DNA from: an uncultured Clostridia bacterium
Lineage (GTDB): Bacteria; Bacillota; Clostridia; TANB77; CAG-508
Assembly: GCA_944388935.1 (NCBI GenBank)
Contig: CALXKK010000004.1
Span: 1 to 64,000 of the forward strand
DNA: 64,000 nt
Direction of reading: 5' to 3'
How positions within the stretch are numbered: the stretch's first letter is position 1; each line of letters starts with the position of its first letter. A program made the position numbers and the translations under genes. Below the pieces are notes generated by a model. The model saw only the letters and a list, made by a program, of their open reading frames with translations. It did no database searches and was not told the DNA's origin. Below, one piece after another: positions 55,455-64,000 of the stretch.

Positions 55455-56306
55455 ATGGTAATCGACAAAATAAAAAAGGTTAATGGTACCGAAGACGAGA
55501 AGCCACACAAAAATACGAAAGCATCAGATATGTTAGTTGGAAAATGGGTTAAATGTGATGCTTGTAAAGAAATTTTGTATAAAGATGATGTACATAAAAA
55601 TTTAAGTGTATGTCCAAACTGTGGCAAGCACTTTAGAATTTCTGCAAGAAGAAGAATTAAACAAATTATAGACGAGGGAACTTTTGAAGAGACATACGAG
55701 AATTTACCAGAAACAGACCCAATTAAATTTGATGGTTACTTAAAGAAAATTGAAGCTTTAAGAGAAAAAACAAAAATTCAGGAAGCAGTTAAAACTGGTT
55801 TTGGAGCAATAAATGGTAATAAAGTTGTAATTGCAGTAATGGATAGTAACTTTCTTATGGGTAGTATGGGAAGTGTTGTTGGTGAAAAGATAACACTTGC
55901 TATAGAAGATGCAATAAAAGATAAATTACCTTTTGTAATTTTCTGTGTTTCGGGTGGTGCTAGAATGCAAGAAGGAATGGTTTCTTTAATGCAAATGGCT
56001 AAAACTTCTGCAGCTATGGCAAAGTTAGATGATGAAGGTTTACTAAGCATTACAGTTTTAACAGACCCAACAACGGGTGGTGTTACAGCAAGCTTCGCAA
56101 GTTTAGGAGATATAATTTTAGCAGAGCCAAATGCATTAATAGGATTTGCAGGACCTAGAGTAATAGAGCAAACCATAGGTCAAAAATTGCCAGAAGGTTT
56201 CCAAAGATCAGAATTTTTATTAGAACATGGTTTTATAGATAAAATAGTTGAAAGAAAAGATATGAAAAAAACATTAGCACAAATATTAGAGTTGCATAAA
56301 AACTAG
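55455..56306 (+). CDS. accD: Acetyl-CoA carboxylase carboxyltransferase subunit beta
   Basis: 283 residues. Carboxyltransferase beta half making malonyl-CoA with AccA. Zinc ribbon C34-x2-C37 and C53-x2-C56, then the crotonase-like core with [23 protein letters not shown] and [19 protein letters not shown]. 17-nt gap to accA. The biotin carboxylase and BCCP genes are not here. It begins the fatty-acid cluster accD-accA-fabI. Confidence 0.95.
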   Translation: MVIDKIKKVNGTEDEKPHKNTKASDMLVGKWVKCDACKEILYKDDVHKNLSVCPNCGKHFRISARRRIKQIIDEGTFEETYENLPETDPIKFDGYLKKIEALREKTKIQEAVKTGFGAINGNKVVIAVMDSNFLMGSMGSVVGEKITLAIEDAIKDKLPFVIFCVSGGARMQEGMVSLMQMAKTSAAMAKLDDEGLLSITVLTDPTTGGVTASFASLGDIILAEPNALIGFAGPRVIEQTIGQKLPEGFQRSEFLLEHGFIDKIVERKDMKKTLAQILELHKN

Positions 56307-56323
56307 AAAGGAGATGAAATTAA

Positions 56324-57124
56324 ATGAGTAAAAAATCAGCTTGGGACATAGTTATGCTAGCAAGGGATAGCCAAAGACCAAAAGCAAAAGATTACATAAA
56401 TTCAATAGTGGATGATTTCATCGAATTTCATGGTGATAGATATTTTGGAGATGACAAATCTATTATTGGAGGAATAGGAAGAATTAATGGAACAGTAGTT
56501 ACTGTTATAGGTCAGGAAAAAGGTAGTACAACCAAAGAAAAGATGGAAAGAAACTTTGGTATGACTAATCCGGAAGGATATAGAAAAGCATTAAGACTTA
56601 TGAAACAAGCAGAAAAATTCCATAGACCTGTAATTACTTTCGTAGATACCCCAGGAGCATATCCAGGATTGGGAGCAGAAGAGAGAGGTCAAGGAGAAGC
56701 AATAGCAAGAAACTTAATGGAAATGTCAAGATTAAAAACTCCAATTATTGCAATTGTAATTGGTGAAGGTTCAAGCGGTGGAGCTTTAGCAATTTGTGTT
56801 GGTGATAGAATTGCAATGCTAGAAAACAGTGTGTATTCAGTATTATCACCAGAAGGTTTTGCAAGTATTCTTTATAAAGATGCAAGTAAAAATAAAGAAG
56901 CAGCAGAAAAAATGAAAATCACTGCAAAAGACCTAAAAGAACTAGGAATAATCGACGACATTATAAAAGAATCAGATAATCAAGAAGAAAATTTAGAGTT
57001 TGTATCAAAAGAATTAAAAGAATATATTACGAAAACTCTAAAGAAATTAAATAAGTTAAGTACCGAAGATTTATTAAATCTTAGATATGAAAAATATAGA
57101 AAAATAGGAAAGATGGAGGAGTAA
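56324..57124 (+). CDS. accA: Acetyl-CoA carboxylase carboxyltransferase subunit alpha
   Basis: 266 residues. Alpha half of the carboxyltransferase: ELHGDR-like [41 protein letters not shown] and [16 protein letters not shown] are the classic AccA stretches. Shorter than E. coli AccA (about 319) because the N-terminal helical extension is reduced, as in many Firmicutes. AAAGGAG before the ATG; 3 nt to fabI. Confidence 0.95.
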   Translation: MSKKSAWDIVMLARDSQRPKAKDYINSIVDDFIEFHGDRYFGDDKSIIGGIGRINGTVVTVIGQEKGSTTKEKMERNFGMTNPEGYRKALRLMKQAEKFHRPVITFVDTPGAYPGLGAEERGQGEAIARNLMEMSRLKTPIIAIVIGEGSSGGALAICVGDRIAMLENSVYSVLSPEGFASILYKDASKNKEAAEKMKITAKDLKELGIIDDIIKESDNQEENLEFVSKELKEYITKTLKKLNKLSTEDLLNLRYEKYRKIGKMEE

Positions 57125-57127
57125 ATT

Positions 57128-57898
57128 ATGTTATTAGAAAACAAGAAAATCGTTTTAATGGGTGTAAGAAACAAATGGAGTATAGCTTGGGGAGCTGCAC
57201 AATCAGCTCATGAAAATGGTGCACAATTAATTTGTACATATAATCCAAGTGAAGGTTCAGAAAAATTAGCAAAATTATTAGAGGAATTCCCTGGAACAAA
57301 ATTATATCCATGTGATGCAAGTTCAGATGAAAGTATTAAAGATTGCTTCGCTGCAATAAAAGCTGATTATGGAAAAGTTGATGGAATTTTACACAGTATA
57401 GCACATGCTTTTACAGATGATTTAAGAAATGATTTTGTAAATACTTCAAGAGAAGGATATTCTCATGCATGTGATGTTAGTGCATATTCTTTAGTAAAAA
57501 TAGTTAATGAAGCTGTTAACCAAGATGTATTAAATGAAGGTGCAAGTATAGTTACATATACATATTATGGATCAGAAAAAGCAGTTCCTGGATATAATGT
57601 TATGGGTGTAGCTAAAGCAGCATTAGAAGCAAGCGTTCGTTATTTAGCTCAAGATTTAGGTAAAAAAGGTTTAAGAATAAATGCAATTTCTTCAGGACCA
57701 ATAAAAACTTTATCAGCTAAAGGAATTAAAGACTTTGGTTCTATAAGAAATGTTATAGAAGAAAAAGCTCCAATGCATAAAAATGTTACAATTGAACAAG
57801 TTGGAGATGCAACAACATTCTTATTCAGCAATATGTCATCAGCAATTACTGGAGAAGTTATCCATGTTGACAATGGATTCTCAACAGTTGGTGTTTAA
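57128..57898 (+). CDS. fabI: Enoyl-[acyl-carrier-protein] reductase (FabI)
   Basis: 256-residue short-chain dehydrogenase that completes each fatty-acid elongation cycle. MGVRNKWSIAWGAA is the FabI cofactor motif, and Y-N-V-M-G-V-A-K (YNVMGVAK) provides the catalytic Tyr and Lys at about 158-165; ISSGPIKTLSAKGI follows. It starts 3 nt after accA, with GGAGG in the accA end. The last gene of the operon; terminator at 58.03-58.06 kb. Confidence 0.93.
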   Translation: MLLENKKIVLMGVRNKWSIAWGAAQSAHENGAQLICTYNPSEGSEKLAKLLEEFPGTKLYPCDASSDESIKDCFAAIKADYGKVDGILHSIAHAFTDDLRNDFVNTSREGYSHACDVSAYSLVKIVNEAVNQDVLNEGASIVTYTYYGSEKAVPGYNVMGVAKAALEASVRYLAQDLGKKGLRINAISSGPIKTLSAKGIKDFGSIRNVIEEKAPMHKNVTIEQVGDATTFLFSNMSSAITGEVIHVDNGFSTVGV

Positions 57899-57906
57899 TA
57901 CATTAA

Positions 57907-58021
57907 CCACTTTTATAAGAAAAGTGGCTTCGCCACATGTGCACAATTGCTTCACAATTGGCACGTACATAGGTAACTTAACCTTGTTACTCCGGAAAAA
58001 TCTGGCGATTTTTCCTATGTA
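57907..58021. other. Multi-hairpin structured intergenic element
   Basis: Contains CCACTTTT/AAAAGTGG (57907-57927), overlapping an alternative GTGGC/GCCAC (57924-57936); GTGC-A-CAATTG/CAATTG-GCAC (57939-57964); and a closed three-way unit with outer stem TACATAGG/CCTATGTA (57966-57973, 58014-58021), GTAAC/GTTAC and AAAAATC/GATTTTT. No ORF. I know no family that it matches. Confidence 0.55.
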
Positions 58022-58025
58022 ATAA

Positions 58026-58061
58026 AAAAATCCTTTGGACTTTATAGTTCAGGGGATTTTT
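58026..58061 (+). terminator. Terminator of the acc-fab operon
   Basis: AAAAATCC and GGATTTTT, with inner TGGACT/AGTTCA, make a long hairpin ending in TTTTT. Confidence 0.75.
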
Positions 58062-58085
58062 CTGAATATTTATTGGAGGAAAATA

Positions 58086-58418
58086 ATGGTAAATTTATTC
58101 TTTAAAGTTAATGATAAATTTTTGGTACATAAATGTGAAAATGAAGAGGCAGAAAAATATGGAGATTTCTTAAATTATCCCAAAAGTCACATGGAAATAT
58201 GGGAGGAGTTTTATGCTAAAAAATATCATGTAGATTTTGATTTTTTTCCAAGAGGTAGAGTAGTTTACAATGTAAACGAAAAATGTTATTACATTTATCA
58301 CGACAAATGTATAACAGACCTAACAGAAATTTTAGAAGATTACAAAAGCGAGAAATATAAAATTTGCACGGATTATCATTATCAATGTCACAAATGTAAT
58401 AAAAATTATGTGATTTAA
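58086..58418 (+). CDS. Hypothetical 110-aa protein
   Basis: Starts at ATG 58086, 5 nt after GGAGGAAA. Segments: HMEIWEEFYAKKYHVDFDFF, PRGRVVYNVNEKCYYIYHDK, and a C-terminal CHKC pair that could bind zinc. Similar small proteins occur in Clostridia, function unknown to me. MYG1 follows 40 nt later. Confidence 0.65.
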   Translation: MVNLFFKVNDKFLVHKCENEEAEKYGDFLNYPKSHMEIWEEFYAKKYHVDFDFFPRGRVVYNVNEKCYYIYHDKCITDLTEILEDYKSEKYKICTDYHYQCHKCNKNYVI

Positions 58419-58458
58419 GCGAAGAAGCAATGTGACTGGTAGAAAGGATTGGTTTATT

Positions 58459-59364
58459 ATGAATATAAAAATAACAAAAAATATAGAAGAAGCAAACTGT
58501 ATAACTCATAGTGGTATATTTCACTGTGATGAAGTTTTTTCTACAGTATTATTTTCAAAGATTTTACCAAAAGTTATAGTTTGCAGAACGCCAGAAGTAG
58601 AACAGGTTAGAGACAACCAATATGTTTATGATATAGGCGGAGGAGAGCTAGACCATCATCAATTTGGTGGAAATGGAGAAAGAGAAAATGGAGTAAAATA
58701 TTCATCTTGTGGACTTGTTTGGCGCAAATTTGGAAAAGATGTAATAAAAAAATATACTGACGAAAAGATTGAGGAAGTTTGGAAAAAGTTAGATAAAGAT
58801 TTAGTGCAATACATTGATGCTGGGGACAATGGACAAATTCCAACTATCGATTTAGATTATAAATTAGTACAATTAGCAGGAATAATATCAGCATTTAATC
58901 CAAATTGGGATGAAGAAGTAGATCCTGACGATAAGTTTATAGAGGCAGTAAAATTTGCAAATGTAGTTTTTGAAAATTCAATAAAAAGTACAATTTCTAA
59001 AGTAAAAGCGAAAGAAGAAGTAGAATTAGCCATTAATAATTCGAAAGATGGGATTATGGTTTTGAATAAATATTTACCTTGGAAAGAAACTTTATTAGAA
59101 TCAGATAATGAAAAGGCAAAATTAATAAATTTTGCAGTATTTCCTTCTAATAGGGGTGGATATAATGTTTATACTGTTCCTGTTCAAGTGGGGTCATTTG
59201 AAAGCAGGAAATTATTACCAGAAGAATGGGCAGGATTAAGAGATGAAGAATTACAAAAAGTAACAAACGTAAAAACTGCAAGTTTTTGTCATAACAAGCG
59301 ATTTATATGTGTAGCAGGAACAAAGGAAGATGCTTTAAAATTGGCTAAAATGGCGAATAATTAA
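58459..59364 (+). CDS. MYG1-family metal-dependent hydrolase
   Basis: 301 residues. THSGIFHCDEV, YDIGGGELDHHQFG, DAGDNGQ and a C-terminal CHNKRFICVAGTKEDAL block are conserved in MYG1 (UPF0160); the His/Asp residues form a DHH-like metal site. Eukaryotic MYG1 is an exonuclease; the bacterial role is unclear. ATG 58459 (MNIKITKN) with AAAGGA upstream is preferred over GTG 58432. Confidence 0.88.
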   Translation: MNIKITKNIEEANCITHSGIFHCDEVFSTVLFSKILPKVIVCRTPEVEQVRDNQYVYDIGGGELDHHQFGGNGERENGVKYSSCGLVWRKFGKDVIKKYTDEKIEEVWKKLDKDLVQYIDAGDNGQIPTIDLDYKLVQLAGIISAFNPNWDEEVDPDDKFIEAVKFANVVFENSIKSTISKVKAKEEVELAINNSKDGIMVLNKYLPWKETLLESDNEKAKLINFAVFPSNRGGYNVYTVPVQVGSFESRKLLPEEWAGLRDEELQKVTNVKTASFCHNKRFICVAGTKEDALKLAKMANN

Positions 59365-59381
59365 TTTTCTTAATATAATAT

Positions 59382-59409
59382 TGACATTATATTTGCTTAA
59401 TGATATTAT
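59382..59409 (+). promoter_or_regulatory. Sigma-A-type promoter of the surface-protein gene
   Basis: TTGACA (59382-59387), 16-nt spacer, TATTAT (59404-59409). A leader of about 190 nt follows, containing an unused AGGGGAGGTG near 59490, with no good ORF after it. Confidence 0.6.
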
Positions 59410-59606
59410 TATAAATGTAAAAATTTGTTAAACAAATGATAAACCTAAAATGATATGTATATTTTTACATATAGATATATTTATTTTTAGGGGAGGTGAA
59501 AATTTATTATTATATCATATTTTCAATTTTATTATAAGAGAAAGAAAATATAAGTGAAAAATTAAAAAATGCAAAAGAAAATTTAATAAAAAAGGAGAAT
59601 TAAAAA

Positions 59607-60737
59607 ATGAAAAACACAAAGAAATTATTAATTGCTTTATTAGCAGTGGTTGTAGCATTAATCGTAATGCCAAATGTTAGCAAAGCAGCTACAGTAGAAG
59701 TAAATGATGAAACATCTCTAAGAGAAGCTATAGCAACAGCTCAATCTGGAGATACAATTTCATTAGCTGCTGATATAACAGTATCAGGACCTATAGTTGT
59801 TGAAAAAGAACTTACAATTAATGGAAATGGACATACTGTAACAGGTTCAGATAGTTGGACATCTACTTCAGGAAATCAAACTATGTTTGCAGCACAATTA
59901 TCTGGGGCTCACCTTACATTAAATAATATAAAATTAAATAAAGGACCAAAATATGGTGTACAAACATATAATGGTGCATATGTAGCATTAAATAATGTTA
60001 CTATTTCAGACTTCAATTATGGTGGAGTTCTTGTAAATGGTGGAACTCTTTATGTACAATATCTTACTTTAGGACAAAATGGAGCAACTTATAATGGAAT
60101 AGAAATAGATAGAGGTGTTAATGTAACATCAGAACCTACAATTATAATGAATGGAACATTAAGTTCTACATCTAAAAAAGATGTTGTTTATGTAGCTGAA
60201 AATGCTGGAACAGTAAAAATAGAAAACAAATCTATGACAAATAATCAAATTGTTGTATCAGGAGATCAATTAATGGTAACAGATAGAAATAATAGTGTTT
60301 TATCTGTATCATCAATACCTGACAGTGCAACAGTTACAGCTGGAGCAGTAAAAGCTGTTTTAACAGTAGTTTATGATGGAAATTCTAAAGATATTTTAGT
60401 TAATTTAGGAAACACCGTTACAGCTGACTATATTGAATCACAATTAGGACTAGCAAAAGGATATACAGTAGAAGGATTCTATACAGATAAAGATTATACA
60501 AGCAAATTTGATTTTTCAAAAGCTATAAGTGCAGACACAACATTATATGCAAAAGTTACTGAAGAACAAAAACAAGCAGAAAATACAACAACAGAAAATG
60601 TTGTTGAAACAGAAGAAAATGAAGGAGAAAAAGATGAAACACCAAAAACAGGTGTAGCTAACTATGTTGGAATTGCTGCTTTAATAATTGTAGCTTCTGT
60701 AGCAACAATATATTTTATTAGAAAAAATAGAATATAA
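59607..60737 (+). CDS. Sortase-anchored surface protein with beta-helix region
   Basis: 376 residues. Signal peptide (1-27, MKNTKKLLIALLAVVVALIV, cut after SKA). About 30-215 resembles a right-handed parallel beta-helix of the pectate-lyase sort (LTINGNGHTVTG, LTLNNIKLNK). About 250-310 is one bacterial beta-repeat (GYTVEGFYTDKDYTSKFDFS). An acidic linker leads to TPKTG, a hydrophobic helix and RKNR, a cell-wall sorting signal. Likely attached by the sortase encoded 78 nt downstream. AAAGGAG upstream. Ligand unknown. Confidence 0.8.
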   Translation: MKNTKKLLIALLAVVVALIVMPNVSKAATVEVNDETSLREAIATAQSGDTISLAADITVSGPIVVEKELTINGNGHTVTGSDSWTSTSGNQTMFAAQLSGAHLTLNNIKLNKGPKYGVQTYNGAYVALNNVTISDFNYGGVLVNGGTLYVQYLTLGQNGATYNGIEIDRGVNVTSEPTIIMNGTLSSTSKKDVVYVAENAGTVKIENKSMTNNQIVVSGDQLMVTDRNNSVLSVSSIPDSATVTAGAVKAVLTVVYDGNSKDILVNLGNTVTADYIESQLGLAKGYTVEGFYTDKDYTSKFDFSKAISADTTLYAKVTEEQKQAENTTTENVVETEENEGEKDETPKTGVANYVGIAALIIVASVATIYFIRKNRI

Positions 60738-60762
60738 TATTTTTATATTATAATAATTTAAG

Positions 60763-60787
60763 GGATAGACATATCTTTTGTCTATCC
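60763..60787 (+). terminator. Hairpin between surface protein and sortase
   Basis: GGATAGACA and TGTCTATCC, 9 bp, loop of 7 nt. There is no clear T-run, so it may attenuate rather than stop transcription into the sortase gene. Confidence 0.45.
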
Positions 60788-60815
60788 TTGTAAATTTATT
60801 TTATGGAGATAGACG

Positions 60816-61598
60816 ATGGCAAGACATGTAAACCCTAAGCATTTAAAACAAACAACAAAAAAACAAAGGAATTTAATTTACATATTTTTTACAATATTGA
60901 TTATTGTATGTGTAGTATATCTTATATTTTTTATTAAAAATAAAAATGCTGGTATTCAAGAAAGTAGTGCTTTAAGTAATGTTACAATAGATGAAAGTAA
61001 AGTTAATGATACAACTACAGAGAGAATGCTACAAGTTCAAGAATTACAAAAAGAAAATCCAGACATAGTTGGTTGGATAGAAATTGTAGGAACAAAAATA
61101 AATTATCCTGTATTGCAAGGTACCGACAATGATTATTATATGACTCATAATTATAAAAAAGAAGAAGCAAAAGATGGTTCTATCTTCTTAGATAAAGATT
61201 ATAATTGGGATATTCCAAGTAGCAATTTATTAATGTATGGACATAATATGGGTGATGGAGAGATGTTCCAAGATCTTCTAAAATACGAAAATGAAGATTT
61301 TTATAATGAGCATCCTACTATAAGATTTACTACAGCAAGTGAAGATGCAGAATACGAAATTATTTCAGCTTTTAAATCTAGAGTATATTATAAATCAGAA
61401 AAAAATGTATTCAGATATTATTATTTTATAAATGCCAATAATGAAGATGAATATAATGAATTCGTTAATAATGCAAAAGAAGCATCACTTTATGATACTG
61501 GAAAAACAGCACAATATGGAGACCAACTAATGACTTTATCTACATGTTCATATCACACAGAAGATGGAAGATTTGCTGTTGTTGCAAGAAAGAAATAA
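60816..61598 (+). CDS. srtB: Class B sortase
   Basis: 260 residues. N-terminal membrane anchor (about 22-42), then the sortase fold. Catalytic H143 in MYGHNMG, C244 in TLSTCSYHTEDGRFAVVARK and R252. The GWIEIVGTKINYPVLQG and TYNWD-like NWDIPSSN segments are class B. Joins sorting-signal proteins to the wall or pilus; its neighbour with TPKTG is the likely substrate. Starts at ATG with GGAGAT upstream. Followed by tRNA-Leu. Confidence 0.9.
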   Translation: MARHVNPKHLKQTTKKQRNLIYIFFTILIIVCVVYLIFFIKNKNAGIQESSALSNVTIDESKVNDTTTERMLQVQELQKENPDIVGWIEIVGTKINYPVLQGTDNDYYMTHNYKKEEAKDGSIFLDKDYNWDIPSSNLLMYGHNMGDGEMFQDLLKYENEDFYNEHPTIRFTTASEDAEYEIISAFKSRVYYKSEKNVFRYYYFINANNEDEYNEFVNNAKEASLYDTGKTAQYGDQLMTLSTCSYHTEDGRFAVVARKK

Positions 61599-61613
61599 AA
61601 TGAAAAAAAGTAC

Positions 61614-61643
61614 TTGACAACAAAAGTTTAATTGTGCTATTAT
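61614..61643 (+). promoter_or_regulatory. Promoter of tRNA-Leu
   Basis: TTGACA (61614-61619), 18-nt spacer, TATTAT (61638-61643); TATAAT overlaps at 61641. It starts 20 nt before the tRNA. Confidence 0.7.
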
Positions 61644-61662
61644 AATTGTTGTTAGCAGTAAT

Positions 61663-61746
61663 GCGGATGTGGCGAAACTGGCAGACGCGCTGGTCTTAGG
61701 AACCAGTGCCTATGGCGTGGAGGTTCGAGTCCTCTCATCCGCACCA
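61663..61746 (+). tRNA. tRNA-Leu (anticodon UAG)
   Basis: Acceptor GCGGATG pairs with CATCCGC, A discriminator, encoded CCA. Anticodon stem CTGGT/ACCAG with loop CTTAGGA, anticodon TAG at 61697-61699. Long variable arm as in class II tRNAs. GGTTCGAGTCC T-arm. Confidence 0.96.
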
Positions 61747-61756
61747 TAGCAAGCAA

Positions 61757-61787
61757 AGAGAGATTATTAAATCTCTCTATTTTTTTG
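61757..61787 (+). terminator. Terminator of tRNA-Leu
   Basis: AGAGAGAT and ATCTCTCT, 8 bp, then T-run (ATTTTTTT). Confidence 0.9.
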
Positions 61788-61950
61788 CTTTAATGCAAAA
61801 GTAAAATATAAATAAATATGATATTTCAAACTTGCAAACATTTATTATAAATGATATATATTAATCATAATTATTTGAAACCATATTGAAGCTTTATATA
61901 TTATTTCACAAGGTTCCAATGATGAAAATATAAAGAAAGAAGGTTTTTTA

Positions 61951-62547
61951 ATGGACAATGAAGCAGTAATTAACAAAAGAGTAAGGGATTTTTCAAAGGG
62001 TATTGATATTATGCAAACAATATTAATTTTCCTTATAGCTCTATTAGTACCAACATTTTTAGGAGGACTTCTAAGCAAAATTTTTGGAACAACAAGTGTT
62101 ATATCTACGAATTCACAACTTATAGTTGGAACAATTGTAAATGCAGCATTAGTAACATCAGCAATTAATTTAAAAGGATGGGCAAAAATTCTAGGAGTAG
62201 TTACAATGCCTAGTATATCTACAATATTGAGTGGATATGTATTTGGAACAGCTTCTGTATATATGGTGTATATGATACCAGCAATCTGGCTTGGTAATTT
62301 TGCATTAATTTATTCATACAAATTATTAATGCTAGGTAAAAATAAACATTATTTTCTAGCTGGTGTAGTAGGAATAGTTGTAAAAGTTGCAATTATTTTT
62401 GCATTATTTAATATAATTAATTTATTTGGTGTTTTCCCAGAAAAATTGATAGAAAACTTAAGAAATGCAATGGGATTAACTCAACTTATAACAGCTACAT
62501 TAGGAGTAATAGTAGCATTTGTAATATATAAATTAGAGAAAAAATAG
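61951..62547 (+). CDS. Multi-pass membrane protein, ECF S-component-like
   Basis: 198 residues with five to six hydrophobic segments (about 22-42, 58-74, 80-98, 102-120, 136-158, 175-194). The text ATNSQ-like STNSQLIVGTIVNAALV, VTMPSISTILSGYVFGT and YMIPAIWLGNFALIYSYKL belong to a conserved clostridial membrane family that databases sometimes label iron hydrogenase, without catalytic cysteines. It may be a small-molecule uptake component. AGAAAGAAGG upstream. The two-component pair follows 23 nt later. Confidence 0.65.
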   Translation: MDNEAVINKRVRDFSKGIDIMQTILIFLIALLVPTFLGGLLSKIFGTTSVISTNSQLIVGTIVNAALVTSAINLKGWAKILGVVTMPSISTILSGYVFGTASVYMVYMIPAIWLGNFALIYSYKLLMLGKNKHYFLAGVVGIVVKVAIIFALFNIINLFGVFPEKLIENLRNAMGLTQLITATLGVIVAFVIYKLEKK

Positions 62548-62570
62548 TATTGCCTAAAGGAAATGATAAC

Positions 62571-63242
62571 ATGTCAAAAATATTGATTGTGGAAGATGAT
62601 AAAAAGTTAAGAGAAGAGTTAAAGATTTTTCTAGAAAAACATGGATACGAGGTAATAATCCTAGAAAAATTTGATAATACAATTGAATATATTTTAAAAT
62701 CTAAAGCAGATTTAGTTTTATTGGATATAAATTTACCAAATATGGATGGAGAGTATGTATGCAAAGAAATAAGAAAAGTTTCTGATGTCCCTATAATGAT
62801 TGTAACTAGTAGGGATAATGAATTGGACGAACTTTTAAGTATAAACAATGGTGCAGACCAATATATTACAAAACCATATAATATCCAAATCTTGCTTGCA
62901 AAAATAGAAAGATTATTAAAGAGAAGCAAAGATAGTCAAACTAATCAAAATAAAATAGATTGTGGAGATTTCGTTTTGAATATTTCTAAAGGAACAATAG
63001 AAAGAGAGGATAAGGTTTTAGAGCTTACAAAAAATGAATTGAAGATTCTTCATTTCCTTGTCTTAAATAAAGGAGCAATTGTTTCTAGAAATGACATAAT
63101 GGACTATTTATGGGATAGCGAAAGTTTTGTTGACGATAATACTCTTACTGTTAATATGAAAAGATTAAGAACAAAATTAGATGAAATTGGTTTAAACGAT
63201 GTAATAGAGACAAAAAGAGGATTGGGGTATATATTAAAATGA
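62571..63242 (+). CDS. OmpR-family response regulator
   Basis: 223 residues. Receiver domain with LIVEDDKK, phosphoacceptor in LVLLDINLPNMDG and K in YITKPYN; C-terminal winged helix (NELKILHFLVLNKGAIVSR, VDDNTLTVNMKRLRTK). Resembles BceR/GraR regulators of antimicrobial-peptide response. ATG 62571, 9 nt after AAAGGA. Its TGA overlaps the ATG of the kinase gene by 2 nt (ATGA), so the two are translationally coupled. Confidence 0.88.
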   Translation: MSKILIVEDDKKLREELKIFLEKHGYEVIILEKFDNTIEYILKSKADLVLLDINLPNMDGEYVCKEIRKVSDVPIMIVTSRDNELDELLSINNGADQYITKPYNIQILLAKIERLLKRSKDSQTNQNKIDCGDFVLNISKGTIEREDKVLELTKNELKILHFLVLNKGAIVSRNDIMDYLWDSESFVDDNTLTVNMKRLRTKLDEIGLNDVIETKRGLGYILK

Positions 63243-64000
63243 AATTTAAAAGCTATTTAAAAGATAAAATATTATATATTGTATTGCTAATAGTTGCAAT
63301 TGCAACTATAGAAATTTTTCTAATTCCATACGAGATCCCTATATATATAAAGATATATGTTGCAGTAGCTATAATAATATCTTTTCTAATAGCATTTTTA
63401 GTAGAATATTATTCTAAGAAGAACTATTATGAGACTATAAAAAGCAGAGTAAAGGAATTACAGGAAGGATATTTAATTACAGAGGTTTTGCCTCAATCAA
63501 ATTTCTTAGAAGCTAAAATACTAGAAGAGCTTATTAGAGATATAGGAAAATCTATGTTAGAAAATGTAAATAAATATAAGTATTTACAGGAAGACTATAA
63601 AGAGTACATAGAATTATGGATTCATGAAATAAAAATACCAATAGCTACAAGTAAAATGATTGTAGAGAATAACAAAAATGAAATTACAGAAAGCATTGAT
63701 GAAGAATTAGATAAAATAGAGAATTACACTGAGCAAGCACTATTCTATGCAAGAAGTAATGCTGTTGAGAAAGATTATATTATACGAGAAATAAATTTAA
63801 AGGAAATAGTAAATGCAAGTATATTAAAAAATAAAATGCAATTAATACAAAATAAAATATCAATTACCACAGAAAATATAGATAAAACAGTATATACAGA
63901 TAGTAAATGGTGTATTTTTATAATAAATCAGATAATTCAAAATTCAATAAAATATTCAAAAGAACAGAATAAAAAAATAGAAATATTTGCAGAAGAAAAG
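63239..64000 (+). CDS. Sensor histidine kinase (5' part, runs off the window)
   Basis: Begins at ATG 63239 (overlapping the response-regulator stop) and stays open to 64000, at least 254 codons. Two close membrane helices (about 12-30 and 38-58) with almost no extracellular loop, as in intramembrane-sensing BceS/GraS kinases. H-box LWIHEIKIPIATSKM near residue 134, N-box region IIQNSIKYSKE near 235. The ATP-binding C-terminus is beyond the edge. Confidence 0.85.
   Translation, partial: MKFKSYLKDKILYIVLLIVAIATIEIFLIPYEIPIYIKIYVAVAIIISFLIAFLVEYYSKKNYYETIKSRVKELQEGYLITEVLPQSNFLEAKILEELIRDIGKSMLENVNKYKYLQEDYKEYIELWIHEIKIPIATSKMIVENNKNEITESIDEELDKIENYTEQALFYARSNAVEKDYIIREINLKEIVNASILKNKMQLIQNKISITTENIDKTVYTDSKWCIFIINQIIQNSIKYSKEQNKKIEIFAEEK

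Noticed and set aside
59490..59545. Leader peptide after AGGGGAGGTG
   Set aside because: The only nearby start (GTG) overlaps the RBS itself, and the following frame is short and AT-only.
61951..62547. Iron hydrogenase enzyme
   Set aside because: Databases may carry that label for this family, but there are no cysteine clusters and the protein is a multi-pass membrane protein.
1..64000. CRISPR array
   Set aside because: No regularly spaced direct repeats and no cas genes were seen; the Cas4-like part of DUF2779 alone is not evidence of CRISPR.

Overview
The window is AT-rich DNA with almost every gene on the + strand. A NuoEF-like plus [FeFe]-hydrogenase operon, the AccD-AccA-FabI fatty-acid genes, a class B sortase with its own substrate, DUF4190 and DUF2752 membrane proteins and a tRNA-Leu with encoded CCA together suggest a low-GC, strictly anaerobic Clostridia-type Firmicute, probably an uncultured gut lineage. 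The taxonomic call is inference.

From 1 to about 44.5 kb lies a dense, mostly co-directional anti-phage (restriction/defence) island. In order: the 3' part of a type I restriction locus (single-TRD HsdS fragment, unknown protein, HsdR); a decayed gene; a PLD-nuclease/helicase/DUF3427 protein paired with a Nudix hydrolase; a PD-(D/E)XK-DUF5655 protein; a Druantia type III-like operon (DruH-like, DruE-like, plus a NERD/UvrD-type helicase); a complete DpnII-type system (DpnM, DpnA, DpnII) followed by an interrupted unknown gene and an HPPY-type DNA methyltransferase; a metallophosphoesterase; then a five-gene cassette of a very large alpha-CTD/sigma-region-4-like protein, a PLD-helicase, a 68-aa protein, a DndD-like zinc-hook ATPase and a Dnd-associated-protein-4-like protein, with no DndA/B/C/E present. 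Next is 1.8 kb of wreckage (33.13-34.91 kb) that is a decayed second copy of the DpnII/HPPY module joined to a decayed copy of the AAA+ gene leader. Then come a broken PD-(D/E)XK/GIY-YIG gene, an EVE-like/Mrr-like restriction enzyme, a DUF2779 nuclease, two small unknowns (one DnaJ-C-like), a WYL regulator, and a CbbX-like AAA+ ATPase with a GIY-YIG nuclease. The AAA+ gene is preceded by a perfect 13-bp hairpin that buries its ribosome-binding site.

From 44.5 kb the content becomes housekeeping. A bidirectional terminator separates the island from the only minus-strand gene (FAD/Rieske oxidoreductase). Then: a 29-aa membrane peptide, DUF4230, DUF2752 and two DUF4190 proteins, the electron-bifurcating-type hydrogenase operon hydC-hydB-hydA, a CYTH phosphatase/cyclase-like protein, a frameshifted pepD, accD-accA-fabI, a strongly structured intergenic element, an unknown 110-aa protein, a MYG1 hydrolase, a sortase substrate and sortase B, tRNA-Leu(UAG), a multi-pass membrane protein, and a two-component system running off the right edge.

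The best candidate for an undescribed system is the 24.8-33.1 kb DndD-like cassette, flanked by direct repeats of the DpnII module. Second is the WYL/AAA+/GIY-YIG unit with its RBS-sequestering leader. No integrase, transposase or CRISPR array is visible; the island appears to have turned over by duplication and decay. All family names are from recognising sequence motifs by eye; no database search was run.
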